Assembly: GCF_014596515.1 (NCBI RefSeq)
Contig: NZ_MSJQ01000375.1
Location: forward strand, 1-45,057
Source of the DNA: Streptomyces sp. CBMA156
Lineage (GTDB): Bacteria > Actinomycetota > Actinomycetes > Streptomycetales > Streptomycetaceae
Reading direction: 5' to 3'
DNA length: 45,057 nt
Positions within the stretch are counted from its first letter, which is position 1. Each line of letters begins with the position of its first letter. Both the position numbers and the translations under genes were made by a program. The notes under the pieces were generated by a model that worked only from the letters and a program-made list of their open reading frames with translations, was not told the DNA's origin and searched no databases. Of this stretch, positions 33,473-42,217 are shown piece after piece.

Positions 33473-34121
33473 GAGCACACCGTCGATCCGTGTCCTGCTG
33501 GTCGACGACCATCAGGTGGTTCGGCGCGGGCTGCGTACCTTTCTGGAGGTCCAGGACGACATCGAGGTGGTCGGGGAGGCGGCCGATGGGGCGGAGGGCG
33601 TCGAGAGAGCCCGTGAACTCGACCCCGACGTCGTCCTGATGGATCTCAAGATGCCCAACGTAGACGGCATCGAGGCCCTGCGCACGCTCAAGGGGGAGGG
33701 CAGCAGGGCCCGGATCCTGATCGTCACCAGCTTCACCGAGCACCGCACGATGGTGCCCGCGCTGCGGGCCGGCGCGGCCGGTTACGTCTACAAGGACGTG
33801 GATCCGGAGGCGCTGGCCGGGGCGATCCGTTCAGTGCATGCCGGACACGTCCTGCTTCAGCCCGAACTGGCCGAAGCCCTGCTTTCCGATGATGGCCCAC
33901 GCCTTTCCCAGGGCCGCGGTGGCACCCTCACCGAGCGCGAGCGTGAGGTGCTCGGTCACATCGCCGATGGCCGGTCCAACCGGGAGATCGCCCGCAGCCT
34001 GCACCTGTCGGAGAAGACGGTGAAGACCCATGTGTCCAACATCCTCATGAAGTTGGACCTGGCCGACCGAACCCAGGCCGCTCTTTGGGCCGTTCGCCAC
34101 GGCGAAACTCGCGACGAGTAG
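33465..34121 (+). CDS. NarL/LuxR-type response regulator
   Basis: 218 residues from GTG 33465 (GGAGG at 33454-33458), overlapping the kinase stop by eight bases. Receiver: LLVDDHQVVRRGL (acidic pocket), VVLMDLKMPNVDGIE with phospho-acceptor Asp60, VTSFTEH and YVYKDV with the conserved Lys. The C-terminal LuxR HTH is at about 150-212: LTEREREVLGHIADGRSNRE, then IARSLHLSEKTVKTHVSNIL. Cognate partner of the GAF kinase by coupling. Target promoters are unknown. Confidence 0.93.
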   Translation: MPESTPSIRVLLVDDHQVVRRGLRTFLEVQDDIEVVGEAADGAEGVERARELDPDVVLMDLKMPNVDGIEALRTLKGEGSRARILIVTSFTEHRTMVPALRAGAAGYVYKDVDPEALAGAIRSVHAGHVLLQPELAEALLSDDGPRLSQGRGGTLTEREREVLGHIADGRSNREIARSLHLSEKTVKTHVSNILMKLDLADRTQAALWAVRHGETRDE

Positions 34122-34227
34122 TGCGCCGGGGGCGCGGGGCGTCGATGCGGACGCCGTGCCGATCGGCAGGTTTTCGGCCAAGGCAGGCGTCAAACAGTGG
34201 CCCAGGGTATGTCGTTCGGCAGGGGTA

Positions 34228-34241
34228 GCCCGAATTCGGGC
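34228..34241. promoter_or_regulatory. 14-bp palindrome upstream of the HTH gene
   Basis: GCCCGAATTCGGGC is a perfect palindrome with an AT centre, about 60 bases before ATG 34303. It could be the autoregulatory operator of the following DNA-binding protein. The remaining 34122-34302 sequence shows nothing else clear. Confidence 0.35.
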
Positions 34242-34302
34242 GATGTGTCGCCATTCAGCTGTGCCAGGCTGAGCGCAGACACCGATCCCGAGGGAGGGCC
34301 GG

Positions 34303-35709
34303 ATGAACGCGATGCGAAGTGAGTGCGGGCCTGTCGTACTGGCCCACGAGCTTCAGTTGACATGCCTTCTGTTCGACGGTCCGTCGGGTTCCGAGTCTCG
34401 GTCAAGGCCGGTTGCCGGGGCCGGAGACGGAAGTCGAGGACGGGAGGAAGACTGCCCCTTGTCCGAGTGTCCGGAGACGAGCACCGGCGGTTGTACAGGC
34501 GTGGCTGTCGAACGCGCAGCGAGGCTGGTCCAGGACACTGTCCGAGACCGGGCGGCCTATGGACCGGAGTTGCTGAGGCGCCGGCTCCGGATGCGGAGAT
34601 GGCAGTTCAACCTGGCGCGGGAACGTGAACTGATCCCGGAGCCGGACCTCGACAACGGCGCCTGGTCGGCGATGGTTGAGGCGCAGCTGAAGGTCCGTGC
34701 CGAGGAGATCGTCCTTGCGCTGGGCGTCGTGCCACCGGTGGGGGCGACCAAGGCGGCCACGGTCCTGGGGCACACCACCGGCCTGCTGGTGATCGCCGAA
34801 GACGTCAGGCGGCTTGCCGCCGCAGGGGATCTTCGCCCCTGCGGCGGATACCGAGGCTGGCCGACGTACAGCCGGGAGGCCTTGGCCGCCGTCTCGTATG
34901 CCGCAGTGGAGCAGGCAGTCACCGAACGCTTGCACAGGGCTGCGGCCACGGCACGGGCTGCGGCCGAGGCCCTGGAGCGGCGCCTCGGGGAGAGCTTCTC
35001 GGCAGCTGAGGCAGCCGAGGTATTGGGGTGGTCCCTGCGTAGGTTGGAGGCCATCGCAGCTCAGGAAGGTTTGGCCCCCGGGACCGACGGCAGGTACGAG
35101 CGCGCCGAGGTGTTTGCGCTCGCCGCTGCGAGCCCTCGGAGTCGGAACGTCTCAACGGTCGTCTCGTTCGTCGACGAGGGCGTTGTAGGCGGCCACCTGG
35201 GCACGCCGGGCGGTGCGCCACAGCGGAGCCAGGACGGTCTGGCGGGCAGCCATCTCGGAGGCGCTGACGGCGGCGCCGTGCCCGCCGGAGGCGATCGACA
35301 GCAAGACGGACACCTGGCGGGCCGACTCCAGGACACGAACGGCCCGCGGCGGGTAGCCGGGAGCGAGAAGCTCGCCATGGCCGCGCCGCCGGTAGGCGTC
35401 GAGGGCACGAAGGGCTTCCGGTCCGGCGCCGGCCACATCGAGGCGGGTGAGCATGACGGTCGCCTCCCGGAGCCCGTCTGCCAGCTCACGCTCGGCCTCG
35501 TGCAGCGACGGTACGTCCGCCGGCGGGGCATCGTTGACGTCGAAACACCGCCACAGCACGGTGACCGAGCGGTCGTCGGCCGGGCCGTGCACTTCCACCT
35601 CCGGCACGAGCCCAAGCGGTGCGCCCACGGCCAGGACGGCCTCGCCCGCACTCATGGCGCGCTCGTTGAAAGCCCTTGGGCCGGTCAGACCCAGCGGATG
35701 CCCGGCTGA
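34303..35709 (+). CDS. Multi-HTH DNA-binding protein whose frame runs antisense into the next gene
   Basis: 468 codons. ATG 34303 has AGGGAGGG before it; TTG 34459 with GGAGGA is an alternative start, and codon use improves after about 34460. Three helix-turn-helix-like units can be seen: about 90-135 (RRRLRMRRWQFNLARERELI), about 150-195 (GATKAATVLGHTTGLLVIAE, GDLRPCGGYRGWP) and about 230-275 (FSAAEAAEVLGWSLRRLEAI). After about residue 283 the frame is antisense to a minus-strand gene (35152-35955) and reads as low-information sequence, so the original 3' end is probably lost or the true protein stops being functional there. Not recognised as a named family. Confidence 0.5.
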   Translation: MNAMRSECGPVVLAHELQLTCLLFDGPSGSESRSRPVAGAGDGSRGREEDCPLSECPETSTGGCTGVAVERAARLVQDTVRDRAAYGPELLRRRLRMRRWQFNLARERELIPEPDLDNGAWSAMVEAQLKVRAEEIVLALGVVPPVGATKAATVLGHTTGLLVIAEDVRRLAAAGDLRPCGGYRGWPTYSREALAAVSYAAVEQAVTERLHRAAATARAAAEALERRLGESFSAAEAAEVLGWSLRRLEAIAAQEGLAPGTDGRYERAEVFALAAASPRSRNVSTVVSFVDEGVVGGHLGTPGGAPQRSQDGLAGSHLGGADGGAVPAGGDRQQDGHLAGRLQDTNGPRRVAGSEKLAMAAPPVGVEGTKGFRSGAGHIEAGEHDGRLPEPVCQLTLGLVQRRYVRRRGIVDVETPPQHGDRAVVGRAVHFHLRHEPKRCAHGQDGLARTHGALVESPWAGQTQRMPG

Positions 35710-35955
35710 GGGCAACGCGAGGCGCAGACCCTTCACACCGAGTACCCGCAGTCGTCCCAGCGCCCAGGTCAGCCCGTGCCGTTCGCCGGGCTCGTCCCCG
35801 GGGAGCCCGGACACTCGGTGGATCTCGTCCGTGCCCAGGACAGCCGCAGCGGCGTCGTCGGGCGGCACCAGGCCCGCCAGCAGGGCGTTGCCCCATGCGG
35901 TGAGCCGCCCCGAACGGGGCTCTTCGTACGGATTGTCGGGAGGAGTCGCGAGCAT
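35152..35955 (-). CDS. Conserved-looking actinobacterial hypothetical protein
   Basis: 267 residues from ATG 35955; TAGGCT on the minus strand lies six bases upstream, so leaderless. Soluble, rich in Ala/Leu/Arg, no transmembrane segment. It begins MLATPPDNPYEEPRSGRLTA and contains LGLTGPRAFNERAMSAGEAV and VEVHGPADDRSVTVLWRCFD, suggesting a mixed alpha/beta fold. Codon use is typical of real genes here. The C-terminal third overlaps the antisense tail of the plus-strand HTH gene. No domain recognised; function unknown. Confidence 0.8.
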   Translation of the reverse strand: MLATPPDNPYEEPRSGRLTAWGNALLAGLVPPDDAAAAVLGTDEIHRVSGLPGDEPGERHGLTWALGRLRVLGVKGLRLALPSAGHPLGLTGPRAFNERAMSAGEAVLAVGAPLGLVPEVEVHGPADDRSVTVLWRCFDVNDAPPADVPSLHEAERELADGLREATVMLTRLDVAGAGPEALRALDAYRRRGHGELLAPGYPPRAVRVLESARQVSVLLSIASGGHGAAVSASEMAARQTVLAPLWRTARRAQVAAYNALVDERDDR

Positions 35956-36104
35956 CCGGCCAGCCTACGGAATCGGCGGTCATCCGCGTGGCGTAGGTTT
36001 GCCCATGCGTGTGCGGCGCACCCACTCCGTGCCCACCGGCTGCCGGAGTAGGCTCGCCGCCCGCATCGACGGCCGAGAATCTTGTTTTTGGGGAAGGCAT
36101 AGGC

Positions 36105-36896
36105 ATGAGCGACGTGCTGGAGCTGGTGGACGTATCCGTGGTCCGAGAGGGGCGCGCGCTGGTCGACCAGGTCTCGTGGTCCATCTCCGAGGGCGAGCGC
36201 TGGGTCATCCTGGGCCCGAACGGCGCCGGCAAGACCACGCTGTTGCAGATCGCCTCCTCGTACCTGTTCCCGACCTCGGGCAAGGTCACGGTGCTGGGTG
36301 AGAAGCTCGGCGAGATCGACGTCTTCGAGCTGCGTTCCCGGATCGGCCTGGCCGGTGCCGCCATGTTCGACAAGCTGCCGGCCGAGCAGACCGTGCTCCA
36401 GACCGTGCTGACCGCCGCATACGGCATGACGGTCAGCTGGCAGGAGACCTACGAGCAGTCGGACGAGGCCCGTGCCCTCGCCCTGCTCGACCGCCTCGGT
36501 ATGGCCAACCTCACGGACCGCAAGTTCGGCACCCTCTCCGAGGGTGAGCGCAAGCGCACCCTCATCGCCCGCGCCCTGATGACCGACCCCGAGCTGCTGC
36601 TGCTCGACGAGCCCGCCGCCGGCCTGGACCTCGGCGGCCGCGAGGACCTGGTCCGCCGGCTCGGTGCGCTGGCTCAGGACGAGTTCGCTCCGGCCATGGC
36701 GATGGTCACCCACCACGTCGAGGAGATCGCGCCGGGCTTCACCCACGTCCTGATGATCCGCCAGGGCAAGGTGCTCACGGCCGGTCCGATCGACACCGAG
36801 CTGACCGCCCGCAACCTCTCCAAGTGCTTCGGTCTGCCGCTCACCCTGGAGCGGCACGGCGACCGCTGGTCGGCCCAGGGTCTGCCGCTGGGCTGA
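36105..36896 (+). CDS. ABC transporter ATP-binding protein, single-domain
   Basis: 263 residues from ATG 36105 (GGGGAAGG upstream). Walker A GPNGAGKTTLLQI at about 38-50, Q-loop-like region around 85, signature LSEGERKRTLIARAL at about 145-160 (LSEGE instead of LSGGQ), Walker B LLLLDEPAAGLD and switch His (MVTHHVEEI). No permease gene is adjacent; the neighbours are NfeD and SPFH proteins. It may serve a remote permease or act as a soluble ATPase. TAGGCT at 36049-36054 is a candidate -10. Confidence 0.88.
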   Translation: MSDVLELVDVSVVREGRALVDQVSWSISEGERWVILGPNGAGKTTLLQIASSYLFPTSGKVTVLGEKLGEIDVFELRSRIGLAGAAMFDKLPAEQTVLQTVLTAAYGMTVSWQETYEQSDEARALALLDRLGMANLTDRKFGTLSEGERKRTLIARALMTDPELLLLDEPAAGLDLGGREDLVRRLGALAQDEFAPAMAMVTHHVEEIAPGFTHVLMIRQGKVLTAGPIDTELTARNLSKCFGLPLTLERHGDRWSAQGLPLG

Positions 36897-37015
36897 GGCC
36901 CTGTTCGCCCGTCATCGGGAGGGCTGTCGGAACCGGTCGCACGCGCGACCGGTTTCCGCCCCTCGACCTGCGGGAACTGTCCGCTTCGAAAGCCTTCGCT
37001 CCCTAGGATGGACGT

Positions 37016-37438
37016 GTGGACAGCTGGATCTGGTGGCTTGCGGCCGCCGCAGGGCTCGGCATACCGCTGGTGCTCACCGCGATGCCGGAGTTTGCCATGT
37101 TCGCGGTCGGGGCGCTGGCCGCCGCGGGCGTGGGCGCACTGGGCGGGGGAGTGGTCCTGGAGACCCTGACCTTCGTCGTCGTCTCGGTCGCGCTGGTGGT
37201 GTTCGTCCGCCCGATCGCCTACCGGCAGCTCCAGAAGGGCCCGCACGTCAAGATGGGCATCGAGGCGCTCCAGGGTGCCACCGCGGTCGTCGCGGAAACC
37301 GTCGACGGGGAGGGCGGGCGGATCAAGTTGAACGGCGAGATCTGGTCGGCTCGTGCACTCCACCCGGGCCAGGTGTACCAACCGGGGCAGCAGGTCGACG
37401 TCGTCGAAATCCAGGGCGCGACCGCCCTGGTCGTCTAG
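37016..37438 (+). CDS. NfeD family membrane protein
   Basis: 140 residues from GTG 37016; TAGGAT lies six bases upstream (leaderless pattern), although AGGATGGA could also serve as a ribosome site. Hydrophobic helices lie at about 4-20, 27-48 and 51-66 (ETLTFVVVSVALVVFVRP), followed by an OB-fold domain (about 80-140: GATAVVAETVDGEGGRIKLN, SARALHPGQVYQPGQQVDVV). NfeD proteins pair with SPFH proteins; the next gene is one, ten bases away. Confidence 0.88.
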   Translation: MDSWIWWLAAAAGLGIPLVLTAMPEFAMFAVGALAAAGVGALGGGVVLETLTFVVVSVALVVFVRPIAYRQLQKGPHVKMGIEALQGATAVVAETVDGEGGRIKLNGEIWSARALHPGQVYQPGQQVDVVEIQGATALVV

Positions 37439-37448
37439 GGGAGAGTCC

Positions 37449-38498
37449 GTGGAACCCGTCCTTATCGTTTTGGTCGTCCTGGTCGTGGTGGCCTTCATCG
37501 CGCTGATCAAGACGATCCAGGTCATCCCGCAGGCCAGCGCCGCGATCGTGGAGCGCTTCGGCCGCTACACCCGGACGCTCAACGCAGGGCTGAACATCGT
37601 TGTCCCGTTCATCGACCGCGTCCGCAACCGGATCGACCTGCGCGAGCAGGTCGTGCCGTTCCCGCCGCAGCCGGTGATCACCCAGGACAACCTGGTCGTC
37701 AACATCGACACCGTCATCTACTACCAGGTGACCGACCCCCGCGCCGCGACATACGAGGTCGCCAGCTACATCCAGGCGATCGAGCAGCTCACCGTCACCA
37801 CGCTGCGCAACATCATCGGCTCGATGGACCTGGAGTCCACCCTGACCTCGCGCGAGGTCATCAACGCCGGCCTGCGCGGCGTCCTGGACGAGGCCACCGG
37901 CAAGTGGGGCATCCGGGTCAACCGTGTCGAGCTGAAGGCGATCGAGCCGCCGACCTCCATCCAGGACTCGATGGAGAAGCAGATGCGCGCCGACCGGGAC
38001 AAGCGCGCCGCGATCCTCACCGCCGAAGGCCAGCGCCAGGCTCAGATCCTCAAGGCCGAGGGTGAGAAGCAGGCCGAGGTGCTCAAGGCCGAGGGTGAGG
38101 CGCAGGCGGCGGTCCTGCGCGCCGACGGTGAGGCGGCCGCGATCCGGACGGTCTTCGAGGCCATCCACGACGGCGACGCCGACCAGAAGCTGCTCGCCTA
38201 CCAGTACCTCCAGACCCTGCCCGAGCTGGCCAAGGGCGACTCCAACAAGCTCTGGATCATCCCCAGCGAGGTCGGCGACGCGCTCAAGGGCCTCGGCGGT
38301 GCCTTCACCGGCCTGACCGGCAACGGCGGGGTGAACGGAGGCGCGCTTGCGGCGCCCAGCATCCCGCAGACCGCCCCGGCGGCCACTCAGGTGCCGCTGG
38401 ACCCGGCGTCCGGCCCGCGGCCGGTGGACACCGAGAAGGGTGCCGCTCGTCCCCGGGTCGACCCTGCGCGGGAGTACCCGAAGATCGACCCGGAGTGA
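37449..38498 (+). CDS. SPFH (stomatin-like) membrane protein
   Basis: 349 residues from GTG 37449 (GGGGAGAG upstream). One N-terminal transmembrane helix (about 3-22, LIVLVVLVVVAFIALIKTIQ), a SPFH/Band 7 domain (about 25-190: GRYTRTLNAGLNIVVPFIDR, VVNIDTVIYYQVTDPRAATY), then a coiled region with the near-tandem units LKAEGEKQAEV, LKAEGEAQAAV, LRADGEAAA (about 200-228). The C-terminal tail is Pro/Ala-rich. Stomatin-like proteins with NfeD form membrane microdomain complexes. Probably one operon with nfeD. Confidence 0.9.
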   Translation: MEPVLIVLVVLVVVAFIALIKTIQVIPQASAAIVERFGRYTRTLNAGLNIVVPFIDRVRNRIDLREQVVPFPPQPVITQDNLVVNIDTVIYYQVTDPRAATYEVASYIQAIEQLTVTTLRNIIGSMDLESTLTSREVINAGLRGVLDEATGKWGIRVNRVELKAIEPPTSIQDSMEKQMRADRDKRAAILTAEGQRQAQILKAEGEKQAEVLKAEGEAQAAVLRADGEAAAIRTVFEAIHDGDADQKLLAYQYLQTLPELAKGDSNKLWIIPSEVGDALKGLGGAFTGLTGNGGVNGGALAAPSIPQTAPAATQVPLDPASGPRPVDTEKGAARPRVDPAREYPKIDPE

Positions 38499-38516
38499 TC
38501 GGTCGATTCGTGCTTC

Positions 38517-38554
38517 GCCGAGGGCCCGCTGCCGAGAGGTGGCGGGCCCTCGGC
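38517..38554 (+). terminator. Terminator after the SPFH gene
   Basis: A 13-base perfect stem (GCCGAGGGCCCGC at 38517-38529 and its complement at 38542-38554) with a 12-base loop, 18 bases after the stop codon. Confidence 0.75.
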
Positions 38555-38681
38555 CGTTCATGGCGGTGAAGCCTGCGGCCCCGGCACTGTGGCGTACGTC
38601 CCGAATCGCGGGCGGGTCTGGTCGGGCGGCAGGGAGGTCCGGCATGATCCCCTCGGACAGGACCGAGAGGAGAGGTGACCC

Positions 38682-39440
38682 ATGACGCTCTGGGAGTCGA
38701 TCGCCGTCCTGGTGGCCGGCGTCGGTGCCGGGATGATCAACGTGATCGTCGGCTCCGGCACGCTGATCACCTTCCCGGTCCTGCTCGCCGTCGGCATCCC
38801 GCCGATCACCGCCAACGTCTCCAACTCTTTTGGCCTGGTCCCCGGCTCGCTCAGCGGCGTGATCGGCTACCGCAGGGAGCTGGCCGGCCAGGGCCGTCGT
38901 GTGCTGCGCATGGGTACGGCCTCGTTGCTCGGCGGGCTGGTCGGCGCGTTGTTGCTGATCAAGCTGCCGAGCGGCGCCTTCGACGCGATCGTCCCGGTGC
39001 TGATCCTGCTGGCGCTCGTCCTGGTGGTGATCCAGCCCCGGGTCGCCAAGGTCGTCGCCGCTCGCCGCCGCCCCGGCGGCGATCCGGACGGCAGCCCGGT
39101 GCTGCTGGTCGGGGTGTTCCTCACCGGCATCTACGGCGGCTACTTCGGCGCCGCGCAGGGTGTGCTGCTGATGGCGCTGATGGGCATGCTGCTCCAGGAG
39201 GACCTTCAGCGGATCAACGGGGTGAAGAACGCCCTGGCGATGATCGTCAACAGCGTCGCCGCGCTGTTCTTCCTGTTCACCTCGACCGTGAACTGGGCCG
39301 CCGCCGGTCTGATCGCGGCAGGCTCACTGGTCGGTGGCCTGCTCGGCGCCAAGGTCGGCCGCCGCCTTCCGCCGACCGCGCTGCGCGGGGTCATCGTGGT
39401 GGTCGGCCTGGTGGCCGTCACCAAGCTGCTGGTGAGTTGA
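38682..39440 (+). CDS. TauE/SafE family sulfite exporter-like permease
   Basis: 252 residues from ATG 38682 (GAGAGGTGACCC upstream). About eight hydrophobic helices. The family signature GMINVIVGSGTLITFPVLLA is in helix 1, GIPPITANVSNSFGLVPGSL follows, and the second half repeats it with GIYGGYFGAAQGVLLMALMG. TauE/SafE carriers export sulfite, sulfoacetate or other organosulfonates; the substrate here is unknown. It may be in one unit with the small DUF1272 gene 38 bases downstream. Confidence 0.9.
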   Translation: MTLWESIAVLVAGVGAGMINVIVGSGTLITFPVLLAVGIPPITANVSNSFGLVPGSLSGVIGYRRELAGQGRRVLRMGTASLLGGLVGALLLIKLPSGAFDAIVPVLILLALVLVVIQPRVAKVVAARRRPGGDPDGSPVLLVGVFLTGIYGGYFGAAQGVLLMALMGMLLQEDLQRINGVKNALAMIVNSVAALFFLFTSTVNWAAAGLIAAGSLVGGLLGAKVGRRLPPTALRGVIVVVGLVAVTKLLVS

Positions 39441-39478
39441 ACGACCGTCAGACCGTATGCACGTCGGAGGAGTACGCC

Positions 39479-39658
39479 ATGGCCCTGGAGATGCGTGAGA
39501 CCTGCGAGCGCTGCGCGGTGTCGCTGACCGCAGAGGGCCCCGCCTCGATATGTTCCTACGAGTGCACCTTCTGCCCGGACTGCACCGAGGCCATGGCCGC
39601 CGCCTGCCCCAACTGTGGCGGCGAACTGGCGGCCCGGCCGCGGCGGAAGGCCGCCTGA
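39479..39658 (+). CDS. DUF1272 small zinc-binding protein
   Basis: 59 residues from ATG 39479, GGAGGAG at 39466-39472. Cys-rich: ETCERC near residue 8-13, ICSYECTFCPDC (four Cys) in the middle and ACPNCGG, i.e. Cys pairs suited to bind two zinc ions, with RPRRKAA as basic tail. This is the DUF1272 family, found widely in bacteria with no known function. It follows the TauE gene and precedes the pterin dehydratase gene. Confidence 0.85.
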   Translation: MALEMRETCERCAVSLTAEGPASICSYECTFCPDCTEAMAAACPNCGGELAARPRRKAA

Positions 39659-39722
39659 CGCCGGGACCCCGGACCTCCCGGAATCCCGGCACCCAGGACG
39701 ACGACCCACCAGGAGCGCGGCG

Positions 39723-40028
39723 ATGAGCAGCAGGGTCCGGCTGAACGAGGACGAGATCACGGCGGCCCTGGCGGCACTGCCCCAGTGGACGCGGGAAGGC
39801 GAGAGCATCGCCCGCGGCGCCGACGCCCCGGATTTCCCGGCGGCGATCCGGATCGTCGTCGCCGTCGCCGAGCAGGCCGAGGCGCTCGACCATCACCCCG
39901 ACATCGACATCCGCTGGCGCACGCTGCGTTTCGTCCTGTCCACCCACAGCGCCGGCGGCCTCACCGCTCTGGACTTCACCCTCGCCACCCGCATCGACGA
40001 GGCCCTGCGCGCCGAGTCGGCGGCCTGA
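39723..40028 (+). CDS. 4a-hydroxytetrahydrobiopterin dehydratase (pterin carbinolamine dehydratase)
   Basis: 101 residues from ATG 39723 (AGGAGCGCGGCG upstream). Complete small PCD/DCoH fold with the signature HHPDIDIRW and STHSAGGLTALDF, containing the catalytic His residues. It dehydrates 4a-hydroxytetrahydropterin, supporting aromatic amino-acid hydroxylases. No hydroxylase gene is adjacent, so a housekeeping recycling or other pterin role is possible. Confidence 0.9.
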   Translation: MSSRVRLNEDEITAALAALPQWTREGESIARGADAPDFPAAIRIVVAVAEQAEALDHHPDIDIRWRTLRFVLSTHSAGGLTALDFTLATRIDEALRAESAA

Positions 40029-40145
40029 CGCAGCACGGCCGAGCGCCCGGGACCGTACGAGCGAGGGCCCGGGCCGAGTTCCCGTGCGGGCGTGAGATGC
40101 TGACTGGCGCATCGGCAGGCAGACGGTTCGGGAGGGACGCAACGG

Positions 40146-42098
40146 ATGGCCCAGGAGCCCTTCGGAGACGCCCACGCCCAGCAGCCGTGGCAGCCGCAGA
40201 ACCCCCCGGACTGGCAGAACGACGGGTACGGCGGGTACTCCGAGCAGCACCAGTCGCCGCAGCAGCCGATCCAGTGGCAGCCGCAGCCGGGCTACGGCTC
40301 GGCCGAGTACGGGCAGCAGCCGCAGTACGGCCAGGAGGTCTACGGCCAGGACACGTACGGGCATACCGGCTACGACCAGGGCGGCTACGGCCGGACCGGC
40401 TATGTCGAAGGCGGCTACGTCCAGGGCCAGTACGGCGGCGGCCAGGAGCAGTACCAGCCGTATCCGCAGTACCCGGACCACACGCAGCAGCACACGCCGT
40501 ACGCCGCCACGCAGCAGCCCGTGGGGGAGGGGCTGTACGTTCCGGCGGGGGCGGAGTACTCGGCGGACGGCTACGTGCACATCGAGGAGGCCGGGCCGAC
40601 GACCGTGCCCGTCCCGGAGGAGCCCGCGGCGACGTCCCCGGAGCTCGCTCCCGAGCGCCCGGCCGATCCGGCAACGCTGTCGCGGGCCGCTCGTCGAGGC
40701 ACCGGTGGCAGGTCCGGCACGGCTTCGGGCTCCGGTTCCTCGTTCTCCGCCAGGGCCCGGAAGGCCGCCGACGCGGTGCTCACCGGGGATCACATGCCCA
40801 GCCGCAAGGCACTGCTGGTGCGGACCGGCGCAGGGGTGGCCGCACTGGGAGTGCTGGTGGCGGCCGGATTGATGGTCGGCGCCGAGGGCGGTGGCAGCGC
40901 GGCGGCGAGCAGCGGTGGTGAGCCGGGCTTCACGGTGGCGCACGCCAGGGCGTGGGCGGCGCAGCCCGCCGCGGCCGGTGCGTCCGGGGGCGACGACACG
41001 CTGGTCGGCAGCTGGCTGCTGGCCGACGCGGTGGTCCGGGCCGACGGTTCCGGGGTGCACGCGTACGACCGGGCGGGTGGCAAGCAGACCTGGTCGGTGG
41101 AGCCGCCGGCCGCCGGCGCCGTTCCGTGCGGGCTGTCGGAGAGTGTGAACCAGGCGGGCCTGGGGGCGGCACTGTTCCGTCCGCAGGCCGACCCGAAGAG
41201 CCCGTGCACGTTGGTCGCCGCCGTGGACACCAAGACCGGCAAGACCGCCTGGACCAAGACCGTCTCGGACACCAAGGGCGCGTACTCGGCCCGGGTCGGC
41301 GTCACCGAGGACAAGGTGGTCGCCGTCGGCGACGACCGGGCGGTGGCGTGGGAGTCGGCCGAGGGGAAGGACGTCTGGCAGTACACCGGTCAGGGCAAGT
41401 TCTGCACCCTCTCCGGCGGTGTCAGCGGCAAGACCGTGCTCGTCGCCTCCTCGTGCGCCGACTCGACGCCCCCCGCCCAGGCCGTCGCACTGAACATCGC
41501 GGACGGCAAGATCGGCTGGTGGCGGGGCCTGAACAACCAGCCGAAGACGGTGACGGTGCTGTCGGCCGAGCCGTCCGTGGTCCTGACCACGGGAGAGAAG
41601 CCCGAGGACGACCGGGTGTTCGCCTGGGGCGCCGGCGGCGACCCGGCCGCCGAGATTCCGGTGGCTGTCGACGGTGGCCGGCTGGACGTCGCCCACGGGA
41701 CGTTTTCGGCCACTCCCGGCGTGTACTTCGAAGGCCGCACGATGGTCACCACGCTGGCCCCGGCGAACGGCGGCGGGCCGGTGGCCGCGATCGGCTACGA
41801 CCTGGACACCGGCAAGCAGCACTGGAAGGTGCCGACTTCCGCCGCGGGCGCCGCCCGGGCGGTCGGCATCGACGGGGGATCCCTGGTGCTCGCCGCCGAC
41901 GAGCGCCGCGACCAGCCGGCCCGCCTCAGCCGGTTCCCGCTGGCGGGCGGCCGGGAGGCGACCGGCGGCAACTTCCCGTCGGGCACCGGTTCGCTGCTGA
42001 TCTCCGGGCGGGTGCTGATCGGCGGTGGGCAGGTGGTCGTGGTGCCCGAGCACTCGACCAACTACGGCACGGCGGCGGGGTACCAGGCGAAGGACTGA
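40146..42098 (+). CDS. Tyr/Gln-rich membrane protein with PQQ-like beta-propeller
   Basis: 650 residues. The first 140 are a low-complexity tail of Gln/Tyr/Gly/Pro (repeats such as GYGRTGY, VEGGYVQGQYGGG), followed by a Ser/Gly linker and one transmembrane helix near 222-242 (TGAGVAALGVLVAAGLMVGA). The extracellular part is a propeller of the PQQ/BamB type: repeated blades GKTAWTKTVSD, WESAEGKDVWQYTG, DGKIGWWRG and DLDTGKQHWKVP. Related in type to the short propeller-like protein at 1530-2528. A surface scaffold or sensor is likely; no enzymatic motif. ATG 40146 has GGGAGG upstream. Confidence 0.8.
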   Translation: MAQEPFGDAHAQQPWQPQNPPDWQNDGYGGYSEQHQSPQQPIQWQPQPGYGSAEYGQQPQYGQEVYGQDTYGHTGYDQGGYGRTGYVEGGYVQGQYGGGQEQYQPYPQYPDHTQQHTPYAATQQPVGEGLYVPAGAEYSADGYVHIEEAGPTTVPVPEEPAATSPELAPERPADPATLSRAARRGTGGRSGTASGSGSSFSARARKAADAVLTGDHMPSRKALLVRTGAGVAALGVLVAAGLMVGAEGGGSAAASSGGEPGFTVAHARAWAAQPAAAGASGGDDTLVGSWLLADAVVRADGSGVHAYDRAGGKQTWSVEPPAAGAVPCGLSESVNQAGLGAALFRPQADPKSPCTLVAAVDTKTGKTAWTKTVSDTKGAYSARVGVTEDKVVAVGDDRAVAWESAEGKDVWQYTGQGKFCTLSGGVSGKTVLVASSCADSTPPAQAVALNIADGKIGWWRGLNNQPKTVTVLSAEPSVVLTTGEKPEDDRVFAWGAGGDPAAEIPVAVDGGRLDVAHGTFSATPGVYFEGRTMVTTLAPANGGGPVAAIGYDLDTGKQHWKVPTSAAGAARAVGIDGGSLVLAADERRDQPARLSRFPLAGGREATGGNFPSGTGSLLISGRVLIGGGQVVVVPEHSTNYGTAAGYQAKD

Positions 42099-42217
42099 GC
42101 CTTCCGCCCGGCATAGGCCCACCGCCGTTCGCATCGGCGACTGTCCGTTCTCACGCCGAGGGTGTCCTTGGTCCCGAGAGTTGTCCTGGAACCACTTCAG
42201 TCCTCCTCAGTACCGCC

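Noticed and set aside
34323..34628. Alternative plus-strand frame of about 100 codons at the start of the HTH gene
   Set aside because: Poor codon pattern and no continuation; the neighbouring frame shows HTH-like helices.
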